The notes under the pieces were generated by a model. The model was not told where the DNA came from, made no database searches, and worked only from the letters and a program-made list of their open reading frames with translations. Below, one piece after another: positions 35,503-48,558 of a stretch of 64,000 bases of DNA (the stretch's first letter is position 1; every line of letters begins with the position of its first letter). The DNA is taken from positions 19,647,120 to 19,711,119 of the forward strand of contig CM057235.1 of the NCBI GenBank assembly GCA_029891385.1, given 5' to 3'. The translations under genes and the position numbers were made by a program. The stretch comes from Erythroxylum novogranatense (lineage: Eukaryota; Streptophyta; Magnoliopsida; Malpighiales; Erythroxylaceae).

Positions 35503-38500
35503 AAAAAAAAATTTCGTCCTCGAAATTATTACCCGAGTCATCTAAGAGATACAGATACTTCTCCTTCATGGCTTCCAAGGGCTCCCAAGTAGCCTCCTCT
35601 ACTGAATGATTCCTCCACAAGAATTTAACTAGCCGAACCGTCTTGTTCCTGAGGACCTTTTCCTTGGTGTCCAGGATCTTCACTGGTTGCTCCTCATAAC
35701 TCAGATCATCTCTTAACTGAACCTCACTAGTCTGAATGATATGAGAAGGATCCAATCTATATCTCTCAACATAGAAACATGAAACACATCATGAATCTGA
35801 GACAATTCCGGAGGTAATGCCAACCTGTAGGCGGGTGGTCCAATCCTCTCAAGGATTTCATAAGGACCCACATACCTCGGACTTAAGTTGCCCTTCTTGC
35901 CAAACCTCATTACTCCTTTCCAAGGAGACGTCTTAAGAAACACTTTCTCACCAACTTCGAACTCTATTTCCTTTCGATGTGCATCAATGTAGCTCTTCAT
36001 CCTATCATGTGCTGCCTTAAGTCGCTGCTTAACCAAATTGACTTTCTCAACTATCGTCTGAATCAATTTTGGTCCTACCAGTTTCCTCTCTCCTTCTTCA
36101 TCCCAACAAATCAGAGTTCTACATCTCCTCCCATACAAAGCCTCATATGGAGCCATCTGAATACTCGAATGGTATGAATTATTATAAGCAAATTTGACCG
36201 ATGGCAAATGCTCATCCCAAGCTCCTTTGAAATCCATCACACATGCCCTAAGCATTCCCTCAAGTGTCCGAATGGTCCTCTCAGATTGACCATCCGTCTG
36301 AGGGTGAAAAGTCGTACTAAAATTCAACTTAGTCCCTAAAGCTTCCTGCAAACTGCCCCAAAACCTTGAAGTAAACCAAGGGTCCCTGTCCGAAACTATA
36401 GAATCTGGAATCCCGTGCAATCTCACTATCTCATCAATGTACTTCTTTGCTAGCACGTGCAAAGAATCAGTCTGCTTAATAGCCAAAAAGTGAGCTGACT
36501 TCGTCAACCAATCCACAATAATCCAAATGGCATCATACCTTCTACTGGTCTTGGGCAAACCCATTAGAAAATCCATGGTCACCCTTTGCCATTTCCATTC
36601 CGGGATGGACAATGGCCTCAATTTGCCTGAAGGTACCTGGTGCTCAGCCTTGACTTGCTGACACACTAGACACTTACTCACAAACTCTGCTACATCCCTT
36701 TTCATACCTTTCCACCAAAAATGCTCTCTCAAATCCCTATACATCCTGGTGCTACTTAGATGCATGGCATAAGGTGCATTGTGTGCCTCATCCAAAATCT
36801 CATCCCTTACCTCCTTGACATCTGGAATACACGACCTGTTCCCCACTGTCATATGTCCGTCATCACTCACTACCATTTCCGAAATCTTAACATTCTGAAT
36901 TTCATCTCGAAGCTTGCTCAAATCTGCATCTTGAGCCTGCAATTCCCTAACCTTCTCCCTGAGTATCGGTCTCACTCGGAAGTTAGCTAGAAGGCAATCT
37001 GGCTCCTCCTGCTTCAAGCTTATCTTAAGCTTGACCATTTCTTCCAATAAAGGCAAGTAAACTGTCCAAACATGAGCAATCGAAGACTTCCTACTTAAAG
37101 CATCTAACACTACATTGGCCTTGCCTGGGTGATACTCAATCAGCAAGTCATAATCCTTAAGCAACTCTATCCACCGTCGCTGTCTCAAATTCAGTTCCTT
37201 CTGGCTTAACAAGTACTTAAGACTCTTATGATCGGTAAAGATCCTCGTCTGAACTCCATACAGATAATGCCTCGAAATCTTCAAGGCAAAGATCACTGCT
37301 GCCAACTCCAAATCATGTGTCGGATAGTTCAACTCATATGGCTTCAACTGTCTCGAAGCATAAGCAATCACCCTGTCTCCCTGCATCAATACACAACCAA
37401 GACCCTTCCTCGAAGCATCACTATACACGGTATAGCCCTCATCTCCAGAAGGCAGAATCAAAATCGGAGCACTCATCAACTTGTACTTGAGCTCCTCAAA
37501 GCTCTTCTGGCATTCATCACTCCAGATAAACTTCTGATTCTTCCTCAATAGCTTAATCATCGGAGCGGATATCATGGAGAATCCCTCCACAAACCTCCTA
37601 TAGTAACCAACCAAACCCAGAAAACTCCTCACCTCTGCTACATTCTTCGGTGCTTCCCAATTAACCACCACTTCTATTTTCTTTGGATCCACATGCACTC
37701 CCTTCTTTGAGATCACATGTCTAAGAAATGTAACTTCCCTCAGCCAAAATTCGCATTTATCAAATTTGGCGTACAACTCGTTTCTCCTCAACGTCTCCAA
37801 AGAAATCCTCAAATGCTCTTCATGCTCCTTATCACTCTTGGAATAAACCAATATATCATCAATAAAGACAATGATAAATTGGTCCAAGAATGGCTTAAAG
37901 ACTCGATTCATCAAATCCATAAAGGCTGCAGGGGCATTCGTCAATCCGAAAGACATAACCAAAAACTCAAAATGCCCATACCGAGTCCTGAAAGCAAACT
38001 TTGGCACATCCGACTCCTTTATCTTCAACTGATGATAACTCGATCTCAAGTCTATCTTGGAGAAGACTTTTGCTCCTTGCAATTGATCAAACAGATCATC
38101 TATGCGAGGAAGCGGATACCTGTTCTTCACCGTGACCTGATTAAGCTTCCAGTAGTCTACACACATCCTCAACGATCCATCTTTCTTCTTCACAAAAAGG
38201 ACCGGAGCTCCCCAAGGTGAAGAGCTCGGCCTTATGTACCCCTTCTCTAACAACTCCTCCAACTGCTCCTTAAGCTCGTTCAATTCCGCCGGAGCCATCC
38301 GGTAAGGCGGAATTGAAATCGACGCAGTACCTGAAAGAAACTCAATTTCCCTAGGCGGCGGTAGTCCTGGCAATTCCTCGGGAAAAACATCCGAGAATTC
38401 CTTGACTACTGGAATATCCTCAAGCTTCCCTCTATCTGCCCTGGAGTCTACCACATAGGCCAAAAATGCCTCACATCCCTTTCTCAACATCTTCTCTACT

Positions 38501-38748
38501 GTCATGGCTGAAACAATTCTAGGCGGACTCGCTTTTCTGTCCCCAGAAAACACCACTCTTCTGCCGTCATCCAATTCAAATTCTACTGTCTTTTGCTTAC
38601 AATCCAGTCGGGCATTGTACTTCTCTAACGTGTCCATACCTAGGATCACATCCAATCCTCCCATCTTCAGTGGCATCAAATCCACCACTAGAAGTTCACC
38701 ACCAAAACACAGCTCACAACCTCTATACACTTGACTGATAATAATACA
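35501..38748 (-). CDS. Tekay pol: protease C-terminus, RT, RNase H, integrase, chromodomain
   Basis: A long open frame (38730-35713, 1,005 codons) begins after a nonsense codon at 38751-38749 and includes the protease end ([11 protein letters not shown]). RT has [21 protein letters not shown] and [10 protein letters not shown] (about residue 290). RNase H has [13 protein letters not shown] and TDHKSLKYL. Next come the HHCC zinc finger (KCLVCQQVK) and integrase with the DDE set in [21 protein letters not shown] and [10 protein letters not shown]. At about 35757 a one-base deletion shifts the frame. The remaining chromodomain (35755-35501, with [21 protein letters not shown]) is therefore read only in another frame. 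Chromodomains of this clade steer integration to heterochromatin (family knowledge). DYRELN and VDRLTK variants (DYWKLN, VDWLTK) suggest further decay. Confidence 0.9.
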
Positions 38749-40194
38749 CTAATCGATTGGAGTACTCACCATCAACGGAGTATCCAAAGGGCTCAAATTC
38801 CTATCACACACAGGTCTACTCGAAGAAACAAACGAATGAGTAGAACCTGGATCAATCAAGGCAATCACATCATCAGAAAAGAGTCTAACCATACCAGTGA
38901 AAACATCTGGAGCGGTCTTTGCATCCTCCCGAGTTATCACAAATACCCTAGCCGGTGCCTGCCCCCTCGGTCTACCTGGAAGACTCACCCTCTTCGCTGC
39001 ATCAGAACTACCCACTTATGTAGAAGTCTTATGTCCCACAGTCTCAGACCTCTTGGAAGCTTGCATCTGGCTTCTCTCTTGTTGCGGAGGCTGAGGACAC
39101 TCTCTAGCAATGTGCCCCTTCTCCCCGCAGTTGAAACAAGCTCCTATTAATCTGTAGCACTCTCCTCTATGGGGTCTCCCGCAATGCTCACACTTCAGAA
39201 TAAATGGCCTATCCCCATCTCCCCTTCTACTGCCGTCCACTGTTGAGGCTTGGTGAGAAACAGTAGAAGTCTTCATACGTCGAGATCGGCTAGCACCGCT
39301 GCTCCTCTCCTCAGACTGTATAGGGAAGCTCCTGGCACTCTTGTTGGGCATAGGAGTACTAGTACTACCTCCCCTCTTGAACTGCTCTCTTCCTTTTCTC
39401 TTCTTGTGAACTGCACTCTTGATATTCTCTATGTTCTCAACCTCGTCTTGCCTCAACCAATCACTGAAAGTCACAAAAGTTCTGCATTATCACTTTCTCT
39501 CTGATGGCCAAATGCAGTCCCGACTCAAACCGGCGACATCTAGCAGCCTCGCTCAGACCTCGCCAACTGAGTGAACCAACGCTCATACTCACTAACCGTC
39601 ATCTCCCTCTGAGTAAGACTAAGGAACTCCCTCTGATTCTGCCTGAATGTACACCTCGATAAATATTTCTTCCCGTAGTTGCAAGGAAGTCCTGCCATGC
39701 CAACCCTCATCGGTCTCATCGGCTCCTCGCACAGCCTCCCACCAATGCAGAGCATCTCCTCAAGCGACTTGCAAAGATACACAACCCTCTCATCATCCTC
39801 ACACTCCATCCGATCTAAGACTCTCTCGGTCTTTCTCAACCAGTCTCGGCTTCCTCGGGATCGGTGGTCCCATAAGTCCATCGCCCATACTTCCTCAACT
39901 TGTCGAACCGTCTCCCCTTCTTCGCTGGGGCTGAAGCAGAAGGCTGTGACATCTGACCCATAGCCTGAACAAATGCCTGAGTAAAGGCCTGGAACAGCCT
40001 CGGATCCAGAGGAGGCACTTGCTCCTGCATAACTGGCGACTCCTGCATCTACGATGGCAGGGGCTCACTACCTAACCCTACAGAAGCCTCAGCATTTCCT
40101 GGGGCTACCGACTCATCAATCCTCTCCTCTCTAGTCGGAGAGTTAGGTGCAACAAATCTTTACATAACTCCTCGTGTCCTTCTACGAGGTGGCA
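38749..40194 (-). pseudogene. Tekay gag and protease, frame-broken
   Basis: From the ATG at 40194 (MPPRRRTRG) the gag frame has an early stop and then reads through QAFTQAFVQAMGQM, KYGRWTYGTTDPEEAE and YERWFTQLAR (39881-39540). It shifts near 39530, and continues with VTFSDWLRQDEVENIENIKSA, the zinc region CEHCGRPHRGEC and the knuckle CFNCGEKGHIAREC (about 39130-39090). After a TAA at 39018-39016 the same frame continues as the protease: VITREDAKTAPDVFTGM, IDPGSTHSFVS with a DPG active-site variant usual in plant gypsy elements. It ends at the TAG at 38751. Confidence 0.85.
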
Positions 40195-40364
40195 TCGTAC
40201 TCCTTCACAGATAAACACTAAGGATTAGCTACGTGTCAATCTTAATTCCTACATGTATGCATGATGTGCATGTCACTTAATGCAATCAATCAAATGCAAC
40301 GCATAACCACATATCAAACAATTCATCCTACTATGCATTCTAAGCCGAGGACACGTAACCTAAA

Positions 40365-40376
40365 GCTCTGATACCA
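40365..40376 (-). other. Primer-binding site of Tekay element
   Basis: Minus-strand TGGTATCAGAGC, complementary to initiator tRNA-Met, lies four bases inside the 5' LTR. Confidence 0.95.
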
Positions 40377-40380
40377 AACA

Positions 40381-42543
40381 TGTTAGGCCCGGGTCCCGGA
40401 TCCCTATTCCTGAGGTGGCCCCTCAGACTGCGTCCGCGACGAGCTCCTAAACATTCGGACCCGATCCTAACATCCATACAATTTCAATACAAATACATAC
40501 ACACATTCTACACATGCATTCTAAACATGCATTAATCATCCTAATTACATAAGCCATCATGTCATTATCGTTTGGAGAAATTCAACAAGTATTCTCAACC
40601 ATACATAATACAGAATAAAGTCTAAATCCAAAATACATGAAAATGCTCCATGATGATATGCTCGGAGTGCCAACCAAAATACTAGCTTAATACAAAGCTC
40701 CTAACTATCTTGGAGTTTCCGATGCCTTGCAAGATCAACGATTGTCTCGTTCTGCACCTGAGGAGTGGGAGATAATGAGGTGAGCTGCGAAGCTCAGTGG
40801 CATATACATTTATAGCCATTGGCAATGAGCCACACATTCAAGCATATATATGTATATACAAGCATAAACAAGTCAACATCTATCAATGTACAATCATCAC
40901 GATAATATGTCATTTCACGATATAACAATTAATATGCGTCATGCCCAACAAATCAATCATGTATGCACAACAAATGGCTCGAGAGTTCTGTAAAATGATC
41001 AGAATAAACCAAAGTTTATACCGTAAACTATCCGATTCCGATTTCTCAAGGATCTTGTGGCCTCAAACGGGCAGCCGAGAAAAGGCTATACGTCGACGTG
41101 CACGTGACTAACGATCCGTTACTCTCTCACCCAAACAAAGCACATAACAATTCGTTTCATGCTCAAAGCATTTTATCAAAGCTTTCATACTTTTCGTTCT
41201 TTTCATTTTTGCAAAATGCCATAATGCCTATCAAGACAGTACATAATCAAGATCACAATGCATTTTCAATATTTCTTATAATTCAACACAAGCGGTGTCA
41301 TACAAATGCAAGCAAGCATACACATATTGCCCATACACACAACAACCATAAACATATTACCCACCTAATATCGCTCGAGAATCCAACTCACTGTTGTCCT
41401 TCCTCTTGCGATTGGATCAGGTCTGCTTGGTTTTCTATAACAAACCAAGTTTCCATTCAATTAACATTCAAAAGAATTATTCAAAAAGCTTGAAAATCAA
41501 AAGGAAAAGCACGAAAAGTCTACATTCGACTTCCACCTAAATTCCCGAATTCTAAGAGGCAAATTCCGAACTTCCCTTCTTCATAAAACTTGTAGCCCTT
41601 TATCTCTAGTTCACAGCGAATCTAAAATCACCTCATTTGGACATCCACAACAAAAGATATGCCCAAAATATCAAAATTTATCGTTGCTGGAAACAGGGGG
41701 CTCGCCATGTTCCTCGCTATTCGCAATGAACGCCGTGTTAATACGGCATGACATCATGTGCATGGCGTGCACACTTGTACGCACCGCGACGTACCCCTTC
41801 CTCGCACGCCGCGGCGTGCACGTATACGTGCACCGCGGCGTGCATACCTTTCTCGCACGCCGCGGCGTGCTCATGAGCACGTCGCGACGTGCGAGTCCAG
41901 AAAACGTCTCCGAACCTGAATTTCTAGCATTTTACCAAACTTAATCCTTCCTTTTTGCAAAAGCAACACACCTAAACCTTGATTCAAGTCCTTTACTACA
42001 TTTCTAACCCATAACAACTTAAAACAAGCACAAAATCATCAACCCAAAGAAATCTATCTATTTTTTCCTTAAAACTCTAAACCACCGATTCTCACACATT
42101 CAACCTATCTTTAGGTTTAATCCAACCACAACAAGATAGAACGAACTTAAACTTACCAGGAATTGCTTCGAATCTGTCGAAAATCACTAGGATCACAAAA
42201 CTCTCTTTTCTTCTCCTTCTTTCTCACCTACGGCTTCTCCTTCTTTTCTTTTCTTTCCCTTTCTTTTCTTTTTCTTTCCCTTTCTAAATCTTTCTTTCAA
42301 GTCTAAAGGGGTGGACAAGGACCATTTTACCCCTCCAAGACATGCCTAAACCACTACAACTCAAGTAATTTTCCCAAAATGCCCTCATATATTTTATCCT
42401 TAAATTCCTATTTAAACCACATAAACTCAACTTAATCTCAATTATCCACTAACACTCCCAATTCAATCAAACTAAGTCATAAACACACAAGTAACACAAT
42501 TCATGCTTAATAACATAAATTAAAAAAAATTCGGGGCCTAACA
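40381..42543 (-). repeat. 5' LTR of Tekay element (2,163 bp)
   Basis: Pair of 33381-35489. It differs mainly by an expanded palindromic GC-rich block at about 41700-41900 and a 19-bp TTTCTCACCTACGGCTTCT insertion near 42220. Confidence 0.95.
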
Positions 42544-43135
42544 TGGAATTAATATGATGCTTTATTCATTGTTTGAGAAACTAGGAATAGGTGATCGTAA
42601 ACCTACTAGGATAAGTGTGTAATTAGCAGATAGATCGATATAATATTCAACGAGAGTTAAAAAATATGTTCATATTAAGGTTGATAAGTTTGTCTTCCCA
42701 GTTGATTTTGTGATTCTTGACATAGAAGAAGATGTAGAAGTGCTTCTAGTCCTTGGTTAACCATTTTTGGTGACTGTTAAGTCAATAAAAGATATTGATG
42801 AAGGCAAGTCAAAATATAGATTGGGGGATGAAGAGTTAAAGTATCTAATGTCATAAATCCTACTCTTGAACAAATTGATGTCATCAAAGTTAATGAGTCT
42901 TAAAATGATTCGTGTTCAAATATTTTGTAGGAATTTACCTTTAAAGGAGCACCAAAGTTTATACAAGTTCAGGGAAATAAACTGAAAGACAAATGCAGTA
43001 AGCAGTAACAACAAGTAGGTTATTAGAGGTCATAGAACCTATGGTAAGACTATAAAACCTATCTTCATAATCCACCTTGAGCGTCAAAGGTATATCGAGC
43101 TAACAACGTTAAACAAGCACTATATAGAAGGCAAC
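42544..43135 (+). pseudogene. Athila-like protease end and pol 3' junction
   Basis: The Athila frame resumes after the Tekay element with LYSLFEKLGIGDRKPTRISV.LADRSI and VDKFVFPVDFVILDIEEDVEVLLVLG.PFL, the C-terminal half of the protease domain. It runs to about 42850. The sequence then jumps to AGCTAACAACGTTAAACAAGCACT...GGCAACC (about 43095-43135), the conserved text that follows the end of pol in Athila and Tat elements. RT, RNase H and integrase are therefore deleted from this copy. Confidence 0.75.
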
Positions 43136-44229
43136 CTATGAATTAGTTTAGGTTTTATTCTAATTTCTATTTCATTTTACTTTTATTTTGATGTTATAAT
43201 AGGTTTTGATTGACTTTTAATGTGTTTTAGGTTAGGACATTGACCATCCTAATGAAATTGTGCATAATTATTATGTTAGGGTATAAATGTTAAAGGTTCA
43301 TAACTTTGAGTGCAAAATTTTTAAGTTTATTTAATTATTTTTCATGTTGCACACATTTATAGAGAGATACACGCTCATATATACTTACATGGTTAGACAC
43401 ACACCCATGAAAGCTCATAAAAAGTTGCAAGTCAGTGACTTACATGGCTAGCTATATAGTCATGTAGCAGACTTTGTAGGTCCTTGACAACCCTTAAATT
43501 TTCCCTAACGCTTCATTTTTCTCACTTTCTTTTCTTTCCCTCACTCACCCGTTATTGTCGTCTCATTCTCTTGTCCAACTTCTTGTGTTTTTCTTGCAAA
43601 TTAGTGACATCCAAGTAAGTATTCTTATTAATTTCACTTGTTTATGCATGAATTATTGGGTGTTTTGCACTTTTTAGGCCTTTTTAAACCCAAAAATGCT
43701 AGGATTAGTATTTTGGGATTTTGTGAAATTTTGCATGATTTTGTGGTTACTTGTGATTTAATAGTTGAATTTCTTCCTTACCCATTTGATTTATTGATTC
43801 AATTTGATGAATTGCATGAAATCTGGATGAAATTTTCATTGGGATTGCAAATTTGTGTGATTTTACTCGTTAATTGTTAAATTGTGATGATTTTGCAAGA
43901 AATTAGGATTAATTAGCTGTTTTTATGATTAATTGAAGTTGTTTCTTGTTTAAATTCATTTTAATTTTGATTTTTCTCAATTTAATTCTTAAATTTTACT
44001 TATTTTATGTAATCGTTAGATTAGGATTTCTAATTTCAATTATAGGGTTAAATTTGTAATTTGATAATTATCTTAGTTTTATTTGTTAATTGCAATATTT
44101 TTAATTTAAATTTTGCAATTAATTGGATTATATTTAATTTTCCACTTATTTAATGTTTATTTATTTATTTATGTGCCATAGATTATTTCTTTGTGATTTT
44201 GCTACATGTTTAACTTTTATTTTTTAGTT

Positions 44230-45832
44230 TAATTCATGATCGACAAATTTGTGAGCATAAGACATAAGTGTGGGGAAAAGGGCAGTTTCATAATTTACAT
44301 GCAATTTTCTCACATTTATGTAAAGTTTTAGGCACAATGAAAGGACCACAATGCATAAAGGAAGTACCAAGAAAGTGGCAACGAAGAGAAGGGTCCTTTA
44401 GAGACCCAAGGGGAGCTCGCTCAATGCAGCCACCAGAGTGTCCTCAGATCTATTCAATACCATGACACATGAGGAGTAGTATCAGTGGCTTAAGGACAAG
44501 ATGTTCATAATGGGTCGCAACATTGATTGGGAGGCATTAGGATTTATCGATTTGGTCCACATCTTGGGGACCTTATCGATGTTGGAGTCTAGCATCAATT
44601 TTTTGAGATTGTGGAACCCTCTTATTGAGAGTTAACACTCGAGGTGCTCTCCATATTCTTTGTGGAAAAAGGACGACACAGTTATGAAGAATCGAACACC
44701 AATCAGTTCTGAAAATTAAGGGAGATGGTCCGAATGAGCTATTCAAAATTCTCCATCACTATGGGGTTATACGATCAAGAGTTTGTGGGGCCACAAGCTT
44801 ACCTAGTTTTATAGATAGACTTTTTGTATAAGGTATTTTTCTTGACAATTTTAGTGTACAGTCAACGATGACAGTGACTACAACTTGAGCAAATCTAAGG
44901 CATCATCTCCATAACACACAGTGCTCAGATATATTCAAAGAGTATTGGGGTATTTTTCTCGACAATTTTAGTGTACAGTCAACGATGACAGTGAATACAA
45001 CTTAAGAAAATCTAAGGCATCATCTCGATAACATCCAGTGATCAGATATATTCATAGAGTACTGAGCCATATGTTGAGCATATGAGGTAATAGTCATAGC
45101 ATAGTCAACAATCTAGATGTGTTCTGTCTTTAAAGCATAAGCGAGACGACGCCAATCTACTTAGGGCATGCATTAGCCTAATTTATCTAGTGTTAGAGCG
45201 AGGAGGGGAAGGTCAACATGATTCATGTTAGGCTTTATATGACTAAACTTGTATGGAAGATGGGGATCTTCAATAGATTATAAGCGATGCAACTGGTTAG
45301 CACCATGACAACAATAAACCTAGATGTAATGAAACACATATGTATGGTGAGTAGAAGACAAGGAGCTACAAGTAACATTATTGACTCATTATGGTCCCTG
45401 ACAAGGTAGTAGCATTAGGAGGAGCTAGAAAGCAGCCACACGTATCGGAGCAACAACCACTACCGCATTCATTACCATCCTAAACAGGAGGGTTTACACA
45501 TGGTAAGGATAGTATGGAAGCAGCCAGACTGCAGACATCACACCAGGACCAATTAAAGATAGCTCAATTGGAGAGACGCATGGGGCAACTCATGGATACC
45601 CAACGAACTATCCATGTATAATAGGCAAAGATTGTGGAGTGGATAGGCCAACTTAAGATCTCTGTTAGATGGATGGGAGATCTACTATTACAGATGGTAA
45701 GCCATCAAGGCTTAACTTTTCAACCTCCATCATTTAAAGTAGGTACATCATCATCAACTCCTCCACATTTTGAGGACATACACATTGAGGACCTTGCATC
45801 AATGGATATGCCAGAGTCACCACATGATTGAG
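44230..45832 (+). pseudogene. Athila-like env-like ORF remnant
   Basis: Frame-broken text lies in the position of the Athila 3' (env-like/ORF2) gene. It reads NIDWEALGFIDLVHILGTLSMLESSINFLRL (about 44520-44615), FSITMGLYDQEFVGPQAY (about 44755-44800), and a final readable piece with QLERRMGQLMDTQ and THFEDIHIEDLASM-type acidic C terminus (to 45832). Many stops are present. The internal 117-bp tandem duplication is listed separately. No membrane segment could be identified in any frame, so a true env function is not supported here. Confidence 0.6.
44832..45065 (+). repeat. 117-bp tandem duplication in Athila env-like region
   Basis: GGTATTTTTCTTGACAATTT...TATATTCA at 44832-44948 is repeated from 44949 with about 92% identity. 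Confidence 0.9.
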
Positions 45833-47294
45833 GGATGCTATAGTGTGATCTTTCTTTTCTTTTTCTTATTATTTGTATTTTTTATTTTCTTTCTTTTATT
45901 ATCTTCTTTTATCTAAACATTAAATTAATGTGATTTTATGTCATCGTTTTTTCCATATTTCATTTTTTGTTTTTTATTTATATTTTGCAAGGATGATTGT
46001 ATCTAATATCATATGTATCCTCATCGAAATCAAAATTCTAAAATTTTTATTACTCGATTAAATACCAAATTTCTTATCCTTTCTTCCTTTTTATTTATTT
46101 TGCTTATATTATGTACATTGAAGATAATGTATAATTTTAAGTATGGGAAGGAGATTATAATTTTATTAAGCTTTTATAATCTTTGTTATTAAATATTATT
46201 AACGATATCCTGAATTAGTTGAAATGTGTCCGAAATACTTGAAATTGTTATTGATTATTGACTTGAATTAGTATGCAAAAGGTTGAAAGTTATAATAAAC
46301 TTGCTTTTATAGGTCATTTTTAGTAGTCATTGAGATAGTTAATTTAAATGAAAATTGTATATTATTTATACACATAAAAAAATTATAAGCTTTTGAGCCA
46401 AAGAGAAAATGCATCAATATTTAAGCTCTTTTATTTCTTTCATGTGTGTTACCATGCATAGTTGAATAATTTTAGAGCTTACTTTTATTATGCATATTGA
46501 GACCACATTTCTAAATTAAAAGCATCGAAGTGATAAAGGCACTTATATTCAACATTTGTTTAGCCTATTTTTTTTATAATTACCCTACCATATTTTATCG
46601 CTTAGGAGTAACTAATTTTGATCCTTAGCCATTTTTGTTGATTATAACTCCATTATTAACCTGTATCTTGTCTTTCTTGAAGCCTTTTTATTAATTTGAA
46701 CCTTGAAGGTTATTTACATTACTTGATTGTTTGAAACTTGAAATTTGGAAATGTTCAATATTTCATTAATTCATTGAGATTACAAAAAAGTGTGTTAAAG
46801 TTTTGGTACCAATGGATTTATAATGTGAACAACCTAGAATGTGAAATAATAAGTTTCATGTAATTCTTGAAATCTTGTTTTTATATATTCCCTTTAAATT
46901 TATCACCCTTTTTTTTAATCCCAATCATTGCTTACCTAAGCGTCATTAAATCCTTATATCAAGAACTTTAGATTTTTGTTTCCAGTTTACTTATAAGTGG
47001 TGAAGTTATGATAAGATTGCAAGCTTATGGTTAATAGTTCTACTATGTATTAATTTGAGAGTTCTTATACTTTTCACCCTAAACACTTGAGTGCATTAAG
47101 TGAAACCTTGGTAATGGTGTAAAGATTTGTGTTTTTGAGTTCAAAAAGATTATTAATATGAATATTATTGATGTTGACTTATGAAGGGTAGTTCTAGGAT
47201 AACTTGAATCTAATTGTATGTTAATTTGATCAATATGATATGATGATTTAGAGTGTGGATGGACAGGTTGAGGTTAATAAAGGATGGATGTTTG
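45833..47294 (+). other. Athila-like 3' untranslated region
   Basis: AT-rich and non-coding, between the env-like remnant and the 3' LTR. I could not identify a clean polypurine tract. GAGGTTAATAAAGGATGGATG at about 47268-47288 is the nearest purine-rich stretch to the aligned LTR start. Confidence 0.5.
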
Positions 47295-48558
47295 GATGAA
47301 ATCGTGGGATGGTAAGAAGATTTGAAGCAACTTGGACCTACACAATCGTGTATAATGACTGTGTAAGTCTTTATAAATGTGTGAGATTTGAAAAATATTG
47401 TTTTTGGTCATTTGAAGTTACATGCCCGTGTATATTGATATATACGATTGCGTATATATCCCGTGTAAGTACCTCTGTGCTCGTGTAAAATCACAAATTC
47501 CGGGTATTTCTAGAATACACAGTCACTCAATGCTTATGTATGTGGATTTATATATATCCCAGAAATCCTAGTTTTTACTTTAAAAGGATGTGAGCATAGG
47601 CAAATACAAGGAGCTAAGTTTTAGAGAGTTTTTAAGTTGTAAAGAATACAGAGAGGTGAAAAGTTCTAATCAGAGGATGAGGAAAACAAGAAAAATATGT
47701 CAAAAGATTCGAGAGATAAGAACAACCATTCTAGTTTTGTGAAAAGATCCGTTAAAAGAAAAAGGGAGATTTAAAACTACAATTTCTTTGTTTTCTATTA
47801 GTTCTTCTGCATGTTTATCTTTGGTTTTGTTTTCTATGAGTGGGAACTATATTTGTTTAGTGCCTAGGTTTAATGAACCCTAAGTTGTGGTAACAATACG
47901 ATTTGATCTTTTATTTAATGCAATTGTATTGATTGATTTATTGCGATTCAATTATGTGTTTTTATACTTGTTTTAATATAACTAGAATATTAGTTCACGA
48001 CTTGATTTCATATGATTAGGATTGAGAAATCCTTTTATATAGATAGATCTACCATAATTAAAAGGAGCTATATGCAAACTTAGAGATAGGCGAACATAAA
48101 TCCTCTAAACTAGGATCAAACCTAATAGTGAAATTCATAAATCGATAATGTAGTCCTAGGGTTTTAACTAGAAAGATTTCTGTTAATCAACTGATAGATT
48201 AGTTGTTAGTAGTCTTGAAAAAGATATTAACATAAGATAGGAATTTTTACAATTCAATAATCAGTAATACAATTGTATGAAAAGGAATATTTAAAGATTC
48301 TTAAGGAATTCATTACCTAGACACTATTGTTTAATATTGATTTTCTTAATACTCTCCTTGTTTTCGTTCATTATTGTTTAAATCTTAGTTCATTTGTTTA
48401 GTTTAAATTTTAATTGAATCCGCAATCTAAACAACAATTAGATAATAGAAAAGGGGCAATTAATAATACTTATAATCCTCGCATAATCAACTCGTACTTG
48501 CATGTGCTAGCTACAGTTGGTTTTTAACAATAATTTATTATGAACATAGAAAGCATCA
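47295..48558 (+). repeat. 3' LTR of Athila-like element
   Basis: Aligns with 28500-29780 and ends at AAAGCATCA, followed by ACCAA (candidate target duplication). Confidence 0.75.

Larger units (their letters stand above)
33381..42543 (-). mobile_element. Complete Tekay-lineage chromovirus (Ty3/gypsy)
   Basis: A 9,163-bp element lies on the minus strand: 5' LTR 42543-40381, primer site 40376-40365, gag-pol about 40194-35501, polypurine tract at 35502-35490, and 3' LTR 35489-33381. Ends are TGTTAGGCCC/GGGCCTAACA and the 5-bp target duplication TGGAA is perfect. The two LTRs align closely apart from one variable GC-rich block. Domain order (gag, protease, RT, RNase H, integrase, chromodomain) and protein text fit the Tekay/Del clade. 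It has a few nonsense and frameshift changes and is the youngest or next-youngest insertion here. Confidence 0.95.
28389..48558 (+). mobile_element. Athila-like Ty3/gypsy element with nested insertions
   Basis: LTR-like repeats at about 28500-29780 and 47295-48558 are in the same orientation. The first is followed by an Athila-type primer site and a gag gene; the second is preceded by an env-like region. Much of pol (RT, RNase H, integrase) is missing. ACCAA occurs at 28384-28388 and again at 48559-48563, a plausible 5-bp target duplication. That would put the left end at 28389, though TATTT rather than TG is found there. After removal of two nested insertions (31500-33134 and 33381-42543 with their duplications) the element would be about 9.4 kb. 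Confidence 0.75.

Noticed and set aside
36000..39960. Several plus-strand frames of 60-170 codons
   Set aside because: All are shadows opposite the long Tekay gag-pol frame.
44230..45832. A functional envelope gene in the Athila-like element
   Set aside because: The region is full of stops, and no signal peptide or membrane segment can be read. Only a positional, decayed env-like remnant is supported.
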